A stretch of 64,000 nt of DNA from CAVTTH01 sp963737545 (GTDB lineage: Bacteria > Verrucomicrobiota > Verrucomicrobiia > Chthoniobacterales > UBA10450), in assembly GCA_963737545.1 (NCBI GenBank), contig CAVTTH010000003.1:930001-994000 (forward strand), written 5' to 3'. How positions within the stretch are numbered: position 1 is the first letter of the stretch; each line of letters starts with the position of its first letter. This document shows positions 6,544 through 16,703 of this stretch, piece by piece. The notes beneath the pieces were generated by a model that ran no database searches, was not told where the DNA came from, and worked only from the letters and a program-made list of their open reading frames with translations. Both the position numbers and the translations under genes were made by a program.

Positions 6544-8835
6544 GTGACGTGGGAGAATGGATGCCGAGCCACGCGCTTACCTCGTGGGAAGGGCGACCCT
6601 GTCCTCCGCGGCTCCAGCATGGCCTGCTCTCTGGTGGCCCTTTTCCTTGTGCTGGCCGCGGTCGGCGCGGCGGGAAGTGAGCCGAAGCGCGTCCTCATTG
6701 TTCATTCTTTCGGGAGCGTCGCGCCGCCGTTCACCACTCACTCGATCGCTTTTGAAACCGAACTGGTCGAGAAGATGGGAGAACGCATTGATCTGGACGA
6801 AGTCTCGCTGGATATGGCGCGCTACGCAGACCCAAACCTGCAAGAAGCCCTGGTCGAGTACCTGCAAAAACGGCAGGCACACTGGCAACCGGACCTGGTG
6901 GTGCCAATCGGTTCACCCGCGGGCGTCTTTGTGGCGCAATACCAGGACCGCCTTTTTCCGAAAACTCCCATCCTCTACACTGGAATGGATCGCCGACGGT
7001 TACCTCCCAATGCGCTAGAGAAAAACGCCACCTTGGTTGGGGAGAATTTTGATCTGCCGGGTTTCATCGAGGACATTCTCCAAGTCGCTCCGGCGACGAA
7101 GCACATCGCGGTGGTGATCGGCGCGTCGGCGATTGAGCAGTATTGGGCAGCCGCGTTTCGAAAGGAATTTGAGCCATTTGCGAATCGCATCAATTTCATC
7201 TGGCTCAATGACCTGTCATTGGATCAGATGCTGGAGAAGACCAGAGCGCTGCCTCCGGACTCCTTTATTTTTCTTATCCTGCTGCTGCGCGATGCCACGG
7301 GAGTGACCCACAATGCGGACGAGGCACTGCAACGAATTCATGCGGTCGCGAATGCGCCGATCAATGGCATCTTTCAGCATCAACTCGGCTTGGGAATTGT
7401 CGGCGGCCGGCTCTATCAGGCCGAGCTTGAAGGAATCGAATCGGCCCGTATCGCAATTCGCATTTTGCATGGCGAACCGGCTTCGAGTTTCCCGCCCAGG
7501 ATCGTGGGCCCCTTGTCCCCCCGGTATGACTGGCGGGAGTTGAAGCGCTGGAAAATCAACGAAAAGCATCTGCCACCGGCAAGCGTCGTCTTGTTCCGCG
7601 AACCGACGGCTTGGGAACAATACGCGGGGTGGATCATAGCCGGGGTCTCGCTCTGTCTTGTTCAGGCGGTTCTCATCTTTGGGTTGCTTGCGAATCTGGC
7701 GAAACGCCGACGCGCCGAACGTTCATTGATCGAAAGCGAAGACCGCGTGGCTCTCGCGGCCGACGCGGCCAACTTGGGAGTGTGGGAGATAGACACAGCG
7801 ACGAATGACGTCTGGGTCTCGGACAAAATGCGCGATTTATTTCAAATCACTCCGGGAAAAGGCGTCGATTACGCGGCATTTCTGGAGTGGGTGCATCCGG
7901 ATGATCGGCCATTGCGTGATTCCGCGATAAAGCGAGCGATCGAAACAAAGGGCAGCTATGAAATTGAGTATCGCATCCGGCTGCCAGATGGAACGGTGCG
8001 CTGGATCAGCGGGCGCGCGCGTTGTATCAGCCATGGCGACGGGAGATCAAGCCGGCTTCTGGGGGTTTCGATGGACATCACCGAGCGCAAACGAGTCGAG
8101 AAGGAGGCGATGGAGCAGCGCGATGAATTGTTTCACCTCTCGCGGGTGACAACGCTGGGCCAGTTGTCTGCGTCCCTGGCCCATGAGATAAATCAGCCGC
8201 TGGGTATCATTCTGGCCAATACACAGGCGGCCCAGCGCATGCTGGCCGGAGATGCCCCCGATATCGCGGAACTGCGCGACATTCTCGCCGACATCGTCGG
8301 CGAGGATATCCGTGCCGGGGAGGTGATCACTCGACTGCGCGCTTTGCTCAAGCGCGGAGAAACACGGCTTCTTCCATTGGCGCTCAATGAGGTTATCGAG
8401 GATGTGTTGCGCCTCCTCAGCAGCGACCTTGTCGCACGCGGCGTGACCGTTCAGACTACGCTGGCCGACGAGCTGCCTGATGTGCCGGGCGACATGGTGC
8501 AGCTTCAACAAGTCCTGCTCAACATCGTTACTAATGCCTGTGATGCGATGACGGAGAATCTGCAAGAGGATCGAATACTCAAGATTTCCACCAACGTGCA
8601 ACCGGGCAAAGTGTGTGTGTCGGTACAGGATCAGGGCCGCGGGTTGCCGGATGGCGATGTCGCTCAGATTTTCCAGCCTTTCTTCACCACGAAAACCCAT
8701 GGCTTGGGCGTCGGACTATCCATTTGCCAGTCGATCATCGCAGCTCATCATGGAAAACTCTGGGCGGAGCCTAACGAAGGACGCGGCCTCACCCTTCACA
8801 TGGAACTCGAATCCATCGCACCGGCTACTTCATGA
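6544..8835 (+). CDS. Sensor histidine kinase with ABC-substrate-binding-like sensor and PAS domain
   Basis: A GTG at 6544 gives 763 aa; the ATG at 6619 (MACSLVALFLVLAAVGAAG) starts directly with the signal or anchor segment and is my preferred start. Residues about 45-340 resemble the ABC_sub_bind periplasmic fold (KRVLIVHSFGSVAPPF, LVVPIGSPAGVFVAQY). A membrane helix follows (WIIAGVSLCLVQAVLIFGLL), then a PAS domain (GVWEIDTATNDVWVSDKM to SMDITERKR), a HisKA box (SLAHEINQPLG, His codon at 8182) and an HATPase with FTTKTHGLGVGLSIC. FixL/DctB-like architecture. The 3' end overlaps the regulator start by 4 bases, so the two form a pair. Confidence 0.9.
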   Translation: MTWENGCRATRLPRGKGDPVLRGSSMACSLVALFLVLAAVGAAGSEPKRVLIVHSFGSVAPPFTTHSIAFETELVEKMGERIDLDEVSLDMARYADPNLQEALVEYLQKRQAHWQPDLVVPIGSPAGVFVAQYQDRLFPKTPILYTGMDRRRLPPNALEKNATLVGENFDLPGFIEDILQVAPATKHIAVVIGASAIEQYWAAAFRKEFEPFANRINFIWLNDLSLDQMLEKTRALPPDSFIFLILLLRDATGVTHNADEALQRIHAVANAPINGIFQHQLGLGIVGGRLYQAELEGIESARIAIRILHGEPASSFPPRIVGPLSPRYDWRELKRWKINEKHLPPASVVLFREPTAWEQYAGWIIAGVSLCLVQAVLIFGLLANLAKRRRAERSLIESEDRVALAADAANLGVWEIDTATNDVWVSDKMRDLFQITPGKGVDYAAFLEWVHPDDRPLRDSAIKRAIETKGSYEIEYRIRLPDGTVRWISGRARCISHGDGRSSRLLGVSMDITERKRVEKEAMEQRDELFHLSRVTTLGQLSASLAHEINQPLGIILANTQAAQRMLAGDAPDIAELRDILADIVGEDIRAGEVITRLRALLKRGETRLLPLALNEVIEDVLRLLSSDLVARGVTVQTTLADELPDVPGDMVQLQQVLLNIVTNACDAMTENLQEDRILKISTNVQPGKVCVSVQDQGRGLPDGDVAQIFQPFFTTKTHGLGVGLSICQSIIAAHHGKLWAEPNEGRGLTLHMELESIAPATS

Positions 8836-9446
8836 GCAATCCCACCCGCATCGTTTATCTGCTGGATGACGAGCCCGCCATGGTCAAGGCCGTCACGCGT
8901 TTGCTGCGGACCCAGGGATTTGAGGTGGAGGGATTCACCACGCCGGCCAGCTTTCTCGACGCTTACCGTCCGGGATCAGACAGTTGCCTGGTTCTCGATG
9001 TGGCCATGCCTGAGCTGAATGGGCTGTGTCTTCAAAGACGACTCACCCACAATGGCGTCCTTCTGCCAATCGTCTTTCTCACCGGTCATGGCGACATCCC
9101 CATGAGCGTCCGTGCGATGAAGGCAGGAGCGGTGGATTTCCTTACCAAGCCGGTTAAGGACATTGATCTCCTGCGCGCAGTCAGGGCCGCGCTGGCGCGT
9201 GCTGCGGAGCAACGTGAAGCCGCCACCATCTCGGCGCGTCTCACCCTTCTCACGCCGCGTGAACGGGAGGTAATGGAGCATGTGGTTGCTGGAAAACTGA
9301 ACAAGCAGATCGCCTTCGACCTCGGAACCGGCGAGCAGACCATCAAGATTCATCGTGGACGTATGATGCATAAAATGGGCTTGGAGTCTGTCGCCGACCT
9401 GGTGCGGATCGCTGAAAAACTTGGCATCGGCAGGAAACAAGACTAA
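8832..9446 (+). CDS. FixJ/NarL-type response regulator
   Basis: Receiver domain at residues 7-120 with the acidic pair in LLDDEP, phospho-acceptor Asp56 (LVLDVAMPE) and Lys106 (LTKPV). A LuxR-type helix-turn-helix follows at about 138-200 (LTPREREVMEHVVAGKLNKQ, then TIKIHRGRMMHKM). The ATGA overlap with the kinase gene implies translational coupling and a cognate pair. Expected to activate transcription after phosphorylation by that kinase; targets unknown. Confidence 0.92.
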   Translation: MSNPTRIVYLLDDEPAMVKAVTRLLRTQGFEVEGFTTPASFLDAYRPGSDSCLVLDVAMPELNGLCLQRRLTHNGVLLPIVFLTGHGDIPMSVRAMKAGAVDFLTKPVKDIDLLRAVRAALARAAEQREAATISARLTLLTPREREVMEHVVAGKLNKQIAFDLGTGEQTIKIHRGRMMHKMGLESVADLVRIAEKLGIGRKQD

Positions 9447-9487
9447 CGAATCGAAAGTTGAATTTGGTGGTTGGGTTTCCACACCCA

Positions 9488-9545
9488 GGCGTTTAACCAA
9501 GGTATAATTGACGGAGGGGCGCACGCCCCTCCACTGTCATCGCGG
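9488..9545 (+). promoter_or_regulatory. Shared promoter/leader element, copy 2
   Basis: 58 bases matching the element at 6064-6121 on the opposite strand. TATAAT at 9503-9508 could be a -10 box, although no TTGACA-like -35 is evident. An 8-bp stem (9513-9520 with 9525-9532, loop GCAC) follows and would lie at the start of the transcript. It ends one base before the ATG of the receiver gene. Confidence 0.6.
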
Positions 9546-9553
9546 AATGACAG
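9534..9553 (+). promoter_or_regulatory. Hairpin covering the start codon of the receiver gene
   Basis: CTGTCAT (9534-9540) pairs perfectly with ATGACAG (9547-9553), loop CGCGGA. The ATG is in the stem and the only SD-like bases are in the loop, so the start would be occluded when folded. Confidence 0.45.
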
Positions 9554-9945
9554 ACCGCAAGAAAGTCATCGCTGTTCTGGATGACGAGGTGAAGATGCGC
9601 CTGGCGTTGGCGCGTCTGCTCAAGACTCACGGCTATACGGTTGCGCCTTTTGAGTTGGGCGATGATTTTTTAGGAACGGTCGAGTCTGATCGTCCGGACT
9701 GCCTGCTGCTGGATCTACACATGTCCGGAACAACGGGGTTCGACGTGCTTGAGTCGATGTCTTCCATGCGCGCCGGAGTGCCGATCATTGTCATTACCGG
9801 CCACGATCAACCCGGCAATGCGGAGCGCGTACGTGTCCTGGGGGCCGTAGATTACCTGCTCAAGCCTCTCGACGAATCTGTCTTGATCGCCGCGATCCAA
9901 CGCGCATGTCCGGATGGGCCTCTGCCGTCGAATCAGAAATTCTGA
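9547..9945 (+). CDS. Single-domain response regulator (receiver only), 132 aa
   Basis: Start MTDRKKVIAVLDDE at 9547; 13 in-frame codons upstream fall inside the leader element and are rejected. All receiver residues are present: the DDE acidic pocket, Asp56 in LLLDLHMS, Thr in VITGHD and Lys106 in LLKPLDE. It ends shortly after the receiver with no output domain. It may be a phosphate sink or connector for the adjacent kinase, or act by protein contact. It has its own promoter-like leader 100 bases downstream of the FixJ-type gene. Confidence 0.85.
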   Translation: MTDRKKVIAVLDDEVKMRLALARLLKTHGYTVAPFELGDDFLGTVESDRPDCLLLDLHMSGTTGFDVLESMSSMRAGVPIIVITGHDQPGNAERVRVLGAVDYLLKPLDESVLIAAIQRACPDGPLPSNQKF

Positions 9946-10304
9946 CCCTATCTCACCCAGACACCTTTGATTATTAACTCATCCAAAAAAATGCAATCCT
10001 CTGTTTCTCCATTTGTCTGGCTCGTTAGGCTGGAAAAGGGGATCGATTTTCGCCATCCCTCCCAAGAGATGGTCAATGAAACGCAAGGTAGTGAGAGACG
10101 AAGTCCTGGTCCCCGTTAACGATTCCAATAAAACAAATCATGAAAACACCAGATCAGATTAGACGGGCAGCACGAAATCATAAACAACCAGCCATTCGTC
10201 CGCACCGCCTGCGTGCGGCTCAACCGCGACGTGCGGATGCGGAAACACTCCGTCTTCTTTCTCTTGCGAACACAATCAAGAAGCCATCCAGCCACACCAA
10301 AACC
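9946..10304. other. Intergenic stretch upstream of the decarboxylase
   Basis: The open frame begins at 10140, but its first 55 codons are Arg/His-rich and unlike the family, so they are left out. Contains a TCGTTAGGC motif at 10022-10030. No clear terminator after the receiver gene. Confidence 0.45.
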
Positions 10305-13086
10305 ATGTCCACCCAATCGCCGTCAAAACCGTCCAAGACCCAGTCCAAATATCGCGTCGGAATGTTCAGCGCGGGCGAAGCCCGTTGTGATCGCTGGCAG
10401 GAAATGGCGCATGCCGCCCAGGCTCTCGTGGCCCGGTCGGCGGCCGGTTCATCCACCAAGGAAGCAGTCGCGCAAGTGGAGGACTTGTTCGAGCATCTCA
10501 GCATCCTCGAGGCGTTCCACGCCTATCCCGGGGAATCTTTGATGGCCGCATTGAAGGAGGCGCTGGGCCGGGACGATTACTCCGGCTTTTCCAAGCTCAG
10601 CACCCGCATCGCCAGGGCGATCATCACCGGCTCCTACCGTCGCTCCGCAAATGCCTGGAAGCTGGGGGAGGAAGGAGAGCAGGAGGGCAACGAGCGCCTG
10701 ATGAAGGACTACTTCGACACGGGCGATCTGACCAAGCCCTACTTCGAAGTCCTGATCGTTAGCGACGACCCCACCCCGGAACAGGTGCGCCAGGCGCGCA
10801 ACGAACTTCGGCAGCTTCGCCGTCCGGAAGACCCCTTTGTCTATGAGGCGGTAACGGTGCCGAGCTTTGAAGACGGCATCCTCGGCGTGGTGCTCAACGC
10901 GGATGTGCAGGCGGTGGTCATCAAGGATAATTTCCGTTTCCGCACCCAGTTTGAGGCACCCAATCTGCGGACCTACCTGGAGCAGCATCTGTCGGTGGAG
11001 CCTGGTTCTTTGGAGCCAAAAGACTACGGCGTGGCTCTCGCGCAGGCTATCGCGAAGACCCGCCCCGAGCTGGACGTTTATCTGGTCCTGGACCGGGCGG
11101 TGGAAAAGATGGCAAGCCATCTCGACTCGAAAAACATCCGGCGCATTTTCTACGGGATCGAAGATCTGATGGAGATCCACCTCGCGATGATGGAGGGCGT
11201 CAACCAGCGCTACGACACGCCGTATTTCAACAACCTGAAAAACTATGCGCGCCGCCCGGTCGGCACTTTCCACGCGCTGCCGGTTGCCCGGGGCAAGTCG
11301 GTTTTCAACTCGCACTGGATTCGCGACTTCGGTCACTTCTACGGCGCCAACATTTTCCTGGCCGAATCCTCCGCTACCACCGGCGGGTCTGGATTCGCTG
11401 CTCGAGCCGACCGGCAACATCAAGGTGGCCCAGGAGAAAGCGGCCCGCGCGTTCGGTTGCCGGCAGCTCTTCTTCGGCACGAATGGCACCTCCACTTCCA
11501 ACAAGATCGCCGTCCAGACCATCGTCCGCCCGGGCGACATCGTGCTGGTGGACCGCAACTGCCACAAGTCCCACCACTACGGGCTCGTCCTCGGCGGCGG
11601 GCAGCCGCTCTACGTCGAAGCCTACCCGCTGACCGAATATTCCATGTACGGCGCGGTGCCGCTCAGAACGATCAAGAAAACGCTGCTCGATCTGAAGGCT
11701 GAAGGCAAGCTCGACCGGGCGCGGATGCTGCTGCTCACTAACTGCACCTTCGACGGCCACGTCTACAACGTGCAGCGTTTCATGGAGGAGGTGCTGGCGA
11801 TCAAGCCGGACATCGTTTTCCTCTGGGACGAGGCCTGGTATGCCTACAGCCGCTTCACACCCTTCCATCGAATGCGCTCCGCCATGGGCGCGTGTGAGGC
11901 CCTGCGCGAGAAGTATGCCTCCGAGGCCTACCGCGCCGAATACGCCGAGTTCAAAAAGAAACACGGCAAGATCGATCCGAAAAATCCCAGGCTTCTCGAC
12001 ACCCATCTGCTGCCCGACCCGGACGCGGTCAAGATGCGGGTCTATGCGACAACTTCGACGCACAAGTCGCTCTCCTGCTTCCGCCAGGGTTCCTACATCA
12101 TGGTGAACGACGATTGCTGGGAAAGCACCGAGCCCACCTTCAAGGAGGCCTTCTTCGCCCACACCAGCACGTCGCCGAACCTGCAGCTCATCGCTTCGCT
12201 CGACATCGCCCGCCGCCAGGCCGAGCTGGAGGGCTACGAGCTGGTCGGCCGCTCCATCGAGCTCTCCCTGATCCTGCGCCGCGAGGTGAACCAGGATCCG
12301 CTCATCTCGAAATACTTCAGCATCGCCACCAACGCCCAGATGGTGCCCGCCCAGTATCGCGCCAGCGGATTCGATGACTTCCATTCGCAGAACGCGACTT
12401 GGAAGACCGTCTACGACGCGTGGGCAAACGACGAGTTCACGCTCGATCCCACCCGTATCACTCTCCTCTGCGGTTCCGCCGGCTTCGACGGCACCTCCTT
12501 CAAGGGGATGCTCGCGAGCAAGTTCGACATCCAGCTCAACAAGACCTCGCGCAACAGCGTCCTGCTCCAGACCAACATCAACAACACCCGCAGTGACATC
12601 GCCTATCTGATCAAGGTGCTCGCCGATATCTCCCGCGATCTCGACCGCAAGCTGGCGAGGGACTACGACGAGAAGGCCGGCTTCGACGCCCGGGTCAAGA
12701 GCCTCATCACCGACGTGCCGGATCTGCCGAACTTCAGCCGCTTCCACGACGCCTTCCGCGAGAATCCGAAGAGCAAAACCAACGAAGGCGACATGCGGAC
12801 GCCCTTCTACCTTGCCTATGACGCGGAAAACTGCACCCACGTGAAGCTAAACTCGAAGGAGATCGACGACCTCGTGAAGCGCGGCCAGGCCGTCTCCGCG
12901 AAGTTCGTCATTCCTTATCCGCCGGGCTTCCCGATCATGGTGCCCGGCCAGGTCATTACCAAGGACACGATCGACTTCATGCGGAAGCTCGACGTCAAGG
13001 AAATCCACGGATATCACGCCGCCTCGGGCCTGGAACTGATCAGGCCGGAGAAGCTTGGCGGAGCCAAAAAGAAAGCAAGGAAGTAG
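10305..13086 (+). CDS. Orn/Lys/Arg-type PLP decarboxylase, about 925 aa, one frame break
   Basis: Start MSTQSPSKPSKTQSKYRVG at 10305. The N-terminal wing-like region (about residues 1-310) is followed by the PLP fold: FFGTNGTSTSNKIAVQT, FLWDEAWYAY with the PLP-contacting Asp, and TSTHKSLSCFRQGS with the Schiff-base Lys (codon 12064). The C-terminal domain ends PYPPGFPIMVPGQV, typical of the family. It is longer than the usual 715-755 aa because of the N-terminus. A frame break near 11385 is repaired by removing one G from GGCGGG. Decarboxylation consumes a cytoplasmic proton; which of Arg, Lys or Orn is used cannot be told. It precedes an AspT exchanger by 85 bases. Confidence 0.88.
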
Positions 13087-13171
13087 GCTGATTCTCGCCT
13101 GACACTTTTTCACAAAGCTGACGACCCTAAAATCCGAACACCCTGCCTAACGACAAAAAACGGAGCACAAC

Positions 13172-14866
13172 ATGATTGACTGGTTCTTCACCACGCTTAA
13201 GACCTACCCGGAAATCGCGATTTTTCTCGCGCTCGCTCTCGGTTACTACTTCGGCAAGTTCACCTACAAGGGGATCGGCCTCGGGGCGGTGACCGCCACC
13301 CTGATCGCCGCCGTCGTGATCGGGCAGATCGGGATCACGGTCAACCAGCCGCTCAAGGCGTTTTCGTTCCTCATGTTCCTGTTCGCCGTCGGCTACGGCG
13401 TCGGGCCGCAGTTCGTGCGCGGGATTGCCAGCAGCGGTCTGCCGCAGGCGATCTTCTCGGTGGTGCAGTGCGTATTCAGCCTGGCCGCCTGCGTGCTGGT
13501 CGCAAAGTTCGCCGGCTACGACCTCGGCTACGGGGCCGGACTCTACTCGGGCTCGCAGACGATCTCCGCCGCGATGGGGCTTTCGACCGACGCCATCAAC
13601 CAGCTGGGCCTGCCCGCCGATCAAGCCAAGGCCCTGCTCGACTCGATGCCGATCGCTTACGCCGTGACCTACATGTTCGGCACCATGGGCTCGGCGATCG
13701 TGATCGCCGTCATCGGTCCGAAGCTGCTGGGCATCAACCTCGAGGCTGCGTGCAAGGACTACGAGGAGAAGCATGGGGGCGGCAAGAAGGAGCTGGGCGG
13801 TCCGGGCACGGGCTGGTCACGCTGGGCGTTGCGCGCCTACAAGGTGCAGCCGGGTGGCAAGGCCGTCGGTCTGCGCGTTGCCGAGGCTGAGTCGCTGGTG
13901 CCCGGTGCACGCCTCTTCATCCTGCGCATTCGGCGTGGGAGCGAAATCATGGAAGCGACCGCAGACATCGTCCTGAAGGAAGGCGACGTGGGGGCTGTCG
14001 CGGGCGAGCGCGAAGTGCTGGTGAACGTGCTTGGGGCGCAGGGGGTTGAGGTCGAGGACCGCGAGCTGCTCGCCGTCCCGGTGGAGGGCGTCGACGTCCT
14101 GGTGACAAACAAGGGGGTCGATGGCAAGACGCTCGCCGAGTTGGCGACGCGCCCGGCAACGCGCGGCGTGTTTTTGCGCAAGATAACGCGCGGCGCTACC
14201 GCCACCGATATTCCCGTTTTGCCGGGCACCGAGGTCAATCGTGGCGACTTGCTCACCCTTGTCGGCCGCACGTCGGACACAACGGCGGCCACCAAGATGC
14301 TGGGTGTCGCCGACCGTCCGACCGATGTCACCGATATGGCGTTCGTTGGCCTGTTTATCGTGGTCGGCGCCCTGATCGGCTCGCTGGTCTTCAAGGTGGC
14401 TGGCGCGCCACTCACCCTGTCGACCGCCGGCGGAGCGCTGGTCTTCGGCATTATCGGCGGATGGCTGCGCTCGGTGCGCCCGAAGTTCGGCCGCATTCCG
14501 ACGCCTACCGTCTGGTTCATGAACTCGGTCGGCCTCAACATCTTCATCGCCATCGTCGGCATCTCTGCCGGTCCGGGCTTCGTCAACGGTCTGAAAACGC
14601 AGGGCGTCGGTCTCTTTCTCTGGGGCGCGGTCGCGACCACGATCCCGCTGGTTCTCGGGATGTTCGTCGCCAAGTACGTGTTCCGCTTCCACGACGCGCT
14701 CAACCTCGGAATCATTTCCGGGTCGCGCACGACGACGGCATCGCTTGGTCTGGTCTGCGACCAGGCCAAGAGCCAGATCCCGGCGCTCGGCTACACCGTT
14801 ACCTACGCCGTTGGCAACACCCTGCTCACCATCTGGGGCATGGTCATCATCATGTTGCTGTCGTGA
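13172..14866 (+). CDS. aspT: AspT-family aspartate:alanine exchanger, copy 1, 564 aa
   Basis: Five hydrophobic segments (residues about 10-190), a soluble middle of about 190 residues, then five or six more membrane segments. The middle has two TrkA-C/RCK_C-like halves (LKEGDVGAVAGERE and VNRGDLLTLVGRT). ALGYTVTYAVGNTLLTIWG near the C-terminus is characteristic. The classic AspT swaps external aspartate for alanine, so that decarboxylation inside generates proton motive force. The aspartate decarboxylase gene starts 40 bases downstream, strongly supporting this role. SD-like GGAG precedes the ATG, and a CCTAACG motif is at 13146-13152. Confidence 0.9.
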   Translation: MIDWFFTTLKTYPEIAIFLALALGYYFGKFTYKGIGLGAVTATLIAAVVIGQIGITVNQPLKAFSFLMFLFAVGYGVGPQFVRGIASSGLPQAIFSVVQCVFSLAACVLVAKFAGYDLGYGAGLYSGSQTISAAMGLSTDAINQLGLPADQAKALLDSMPIAYAVTYMFGTMGSAIVIAVIGPKLLGINLEAACKDYEEKHGGGKKELGGPGTGWSRWALRAYKVQPGGKAVGLRVAEAESLVPGARLFILRIRRGSEIMEATADIVLKEGDVGAVAGEREVLVNVLGAQGVEVEDRELLAVPVEGVDVLVTNKGVDGKTLAELATRPATRGVFLRKITRGATATDIPVLPGTEVNRGDLLTLVGRTSDTTAATKMLGVADRPTDVTDMAFVGLFIVVGALIGSLVFKVAGAPLTLSTAGGALVFGIIGGWLRSVRPKFGRIPTPTVWFMNSVGLNIFIAIVGISAGPGFVNGLKTQGVGLFLWGAVATTIPLVLGMFVAKYVFRFHDALNLGIISGSRTTTASLGLVCDQAKSQIPALGYTVTYAVGNTLLTIWGMVIIMLLS

Positions 14867-14906
14867 GAACAGATTTTCCGAACATGATTCAACCGCAAAG
14901 AAAACT

Positions 14907-16576
14907 ATGACAACAAAAAGCAAACCCTCCCGGGCATTATCAGATACTGCGAGACTGAAGGAGTTCGACAAACTCGGTCCGTTCGAGATCAAGGATTTCG
15001 TCCAAAAAGTAGCGTCGAAAACGGCGCTGGAAAATTCCTTGTCCTACCTGAACGCGGGTCGTGGCAATCCAAACTGGGTCGCCACTGAGCCGCGCGAAGC
15101 GTTCTTCCTCCTCGGGCAGTTCGCAATCACTGAATGCAAACGGGTGCTCGACCTGCCACCCGGCGTGGGCGGGATGCCTGCCGCACCGGGAATAGCCGGC
15201 CGGCTCGAAGCCTGGCTGAAGAAGCATGATGACATGCCAGGTGCACCTTTTCTCCAGGCGATGGTGCCGTGGGCGGTGAAAGAAGTTCAGCTTCGACCCC
15301 GACAAGTTCGTGCACGAGTTGGTGGATTCCATCATCGGCGATCACTACCCGGTGCCAGACCGCATGCTGGTGCATAACGAACAGATCGTGCACGAGTACC
15401 TGGAGTGGGCCATGTGCGGAAACCCGCGGCCGAAAGGCAAGTTCAAGATCTATGCGGTCGAGGGCGGCACCGCCGCCATGTGTTACATTTTCAAGTCGCT
15501 AAAAGCCAACCGGATTCTCAACCCCGGCGACACGATAGCGCTCGGAGTGCCGATCTTCACGCCCTACCTGGAGATGGCGCATCTGGAGGACTACGACCTC
15601 CACTACGTCGAGATACATGCGAAGCAGGAGGATAAGTTTCAGTATCCGGATTCAGAGATCAAGAAGCTCCTCGACCCGAAGATCAAGGCGTTCTTCATCG
15701 TCAATCCTGGCAATCCGTTCGCCGTCGCGCTTTCTCCAGACACGATTAAGAAAATCGGCGCGGTGCTCAAGAAGCGGCCCGATCTCATCCTGCTTACCGA
15801 CGACGTCTATGGCACATTCGTTCCAGGCTTCCGTTCGCTGATGGGAGAGTTCCCGGAGAACACGATCGGCGTTTACTCTTACAGCAAGTACTTCGGCTGC
15901 ACCGGGTGGCGGCTCGGGACCATCGCGGTCTACGAGAACAACATCTTCGACAAGATGATCGCCGCGCATCCTGAGTCGATTAAGAAGCTACTCGACAAGC
16001 GCTACGGCGGGCTCACTCTTAAGCCGCGCGAGTTCGCCTTCATCGACCGCATCGTGGCCGACAGCCGCGACATCGCGCTCAATCACACGGCCGGGCTGTC
16101 GCTTCCGCAGCAGGTCATGATGACACTGTTCTCGCTCTAGCGAGCTGATGGACGAAAAGAAAGTCTATCAGAAAGCCTGCATCGGCATCTGCAAGCAGCG
16201 GGTCCAGGCAACGATCGAAGGACTGGACATCGAAGTCGGACCTAACGAGTACTTCGATTACTACTATGGCCTGATCGATTTCGAGTTTTTTGCCCGCAAG
16301 TACCTGGGCGAGGACGTCGTCAAGTGGATGAAGGCGAACGTGCACCCGCTCGACATCGTGTTTCGGCTGGCCGAGGACCACGGCATCGTCCTGCTCAACG
16401 GCGGCGGCTTTGCCGCTCCCGATTGGTCGGTGCGCATATCCTTCGCAAACCTGGAGAATCATGTCTACGACGACATCGGCCGGGCGGTGCGCGCCATCGC
16501 GCGCGGATACAGGCAGGCTTATGAGGCAGCTACAGGCAAGACTGCCCCGCCAGCCCCGACTAGAGCGAAACGCTAG
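14907..16576 (+). CDS. asdA: Aspartate 4-decarboxylase (AsdA), two frame breaks
   Basis: Start MTTKSKPSRALSDTARLKEF at 14907. Segments in order: YLNAGRGNPNW, DSIIGDHYPVPDRMLVHNE, YAVEGGTAAMCYIFKSLKAN, FFIVNPGNPFAV, VYSYSKYFGCTGWRLG (PLP Lys codon at 15886), and a C-terminal part from MDEKKVYQKACIGIC to WSVRISFANL. About 555 residues, the family's usual size. Breaks near 15290 (extra G in GAAGTTC) and 16136 (extra T before AGCGAG) split it into three frames; every conserved block is present, so I read these as sequence errors. Converts L-aspartate to L-alanine and CO2, consuming a proton; partner of AspT. Confidence 0.88.
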
Positions 16577-16703
16577 TCCGGTTACTTCGCGATGCTGCTG
16601 CCGCAAATAGAAAGCAAAGAAGGGTGAAAAGAATATTAACCCTGACAGGCGAGAAAGCCAACGCTAGCAGGCTCCGGTGAAGGTCAGCCCGAGCAAACCA
16701 TCT

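Noticed and set aside
13817..14992. Long minus-strand open frames opposite AspT and the decarboxylase (also 11374-12840 and 25768-26859)
   Set aside because: Shadows of GC-rich coding sequence in the antisense frame; they lack families, have skewed Arg/His/Asp content and overlap well-recognised genes completely.
11385..16140. Programmed ribosomal frameshifting in the decarboxylase and AsdA genes
   Set aside because: No slippery heptamer or stimulating structure is seen, and similar single-base breaks occur in many unrelated genes, so sequence error is simpler.
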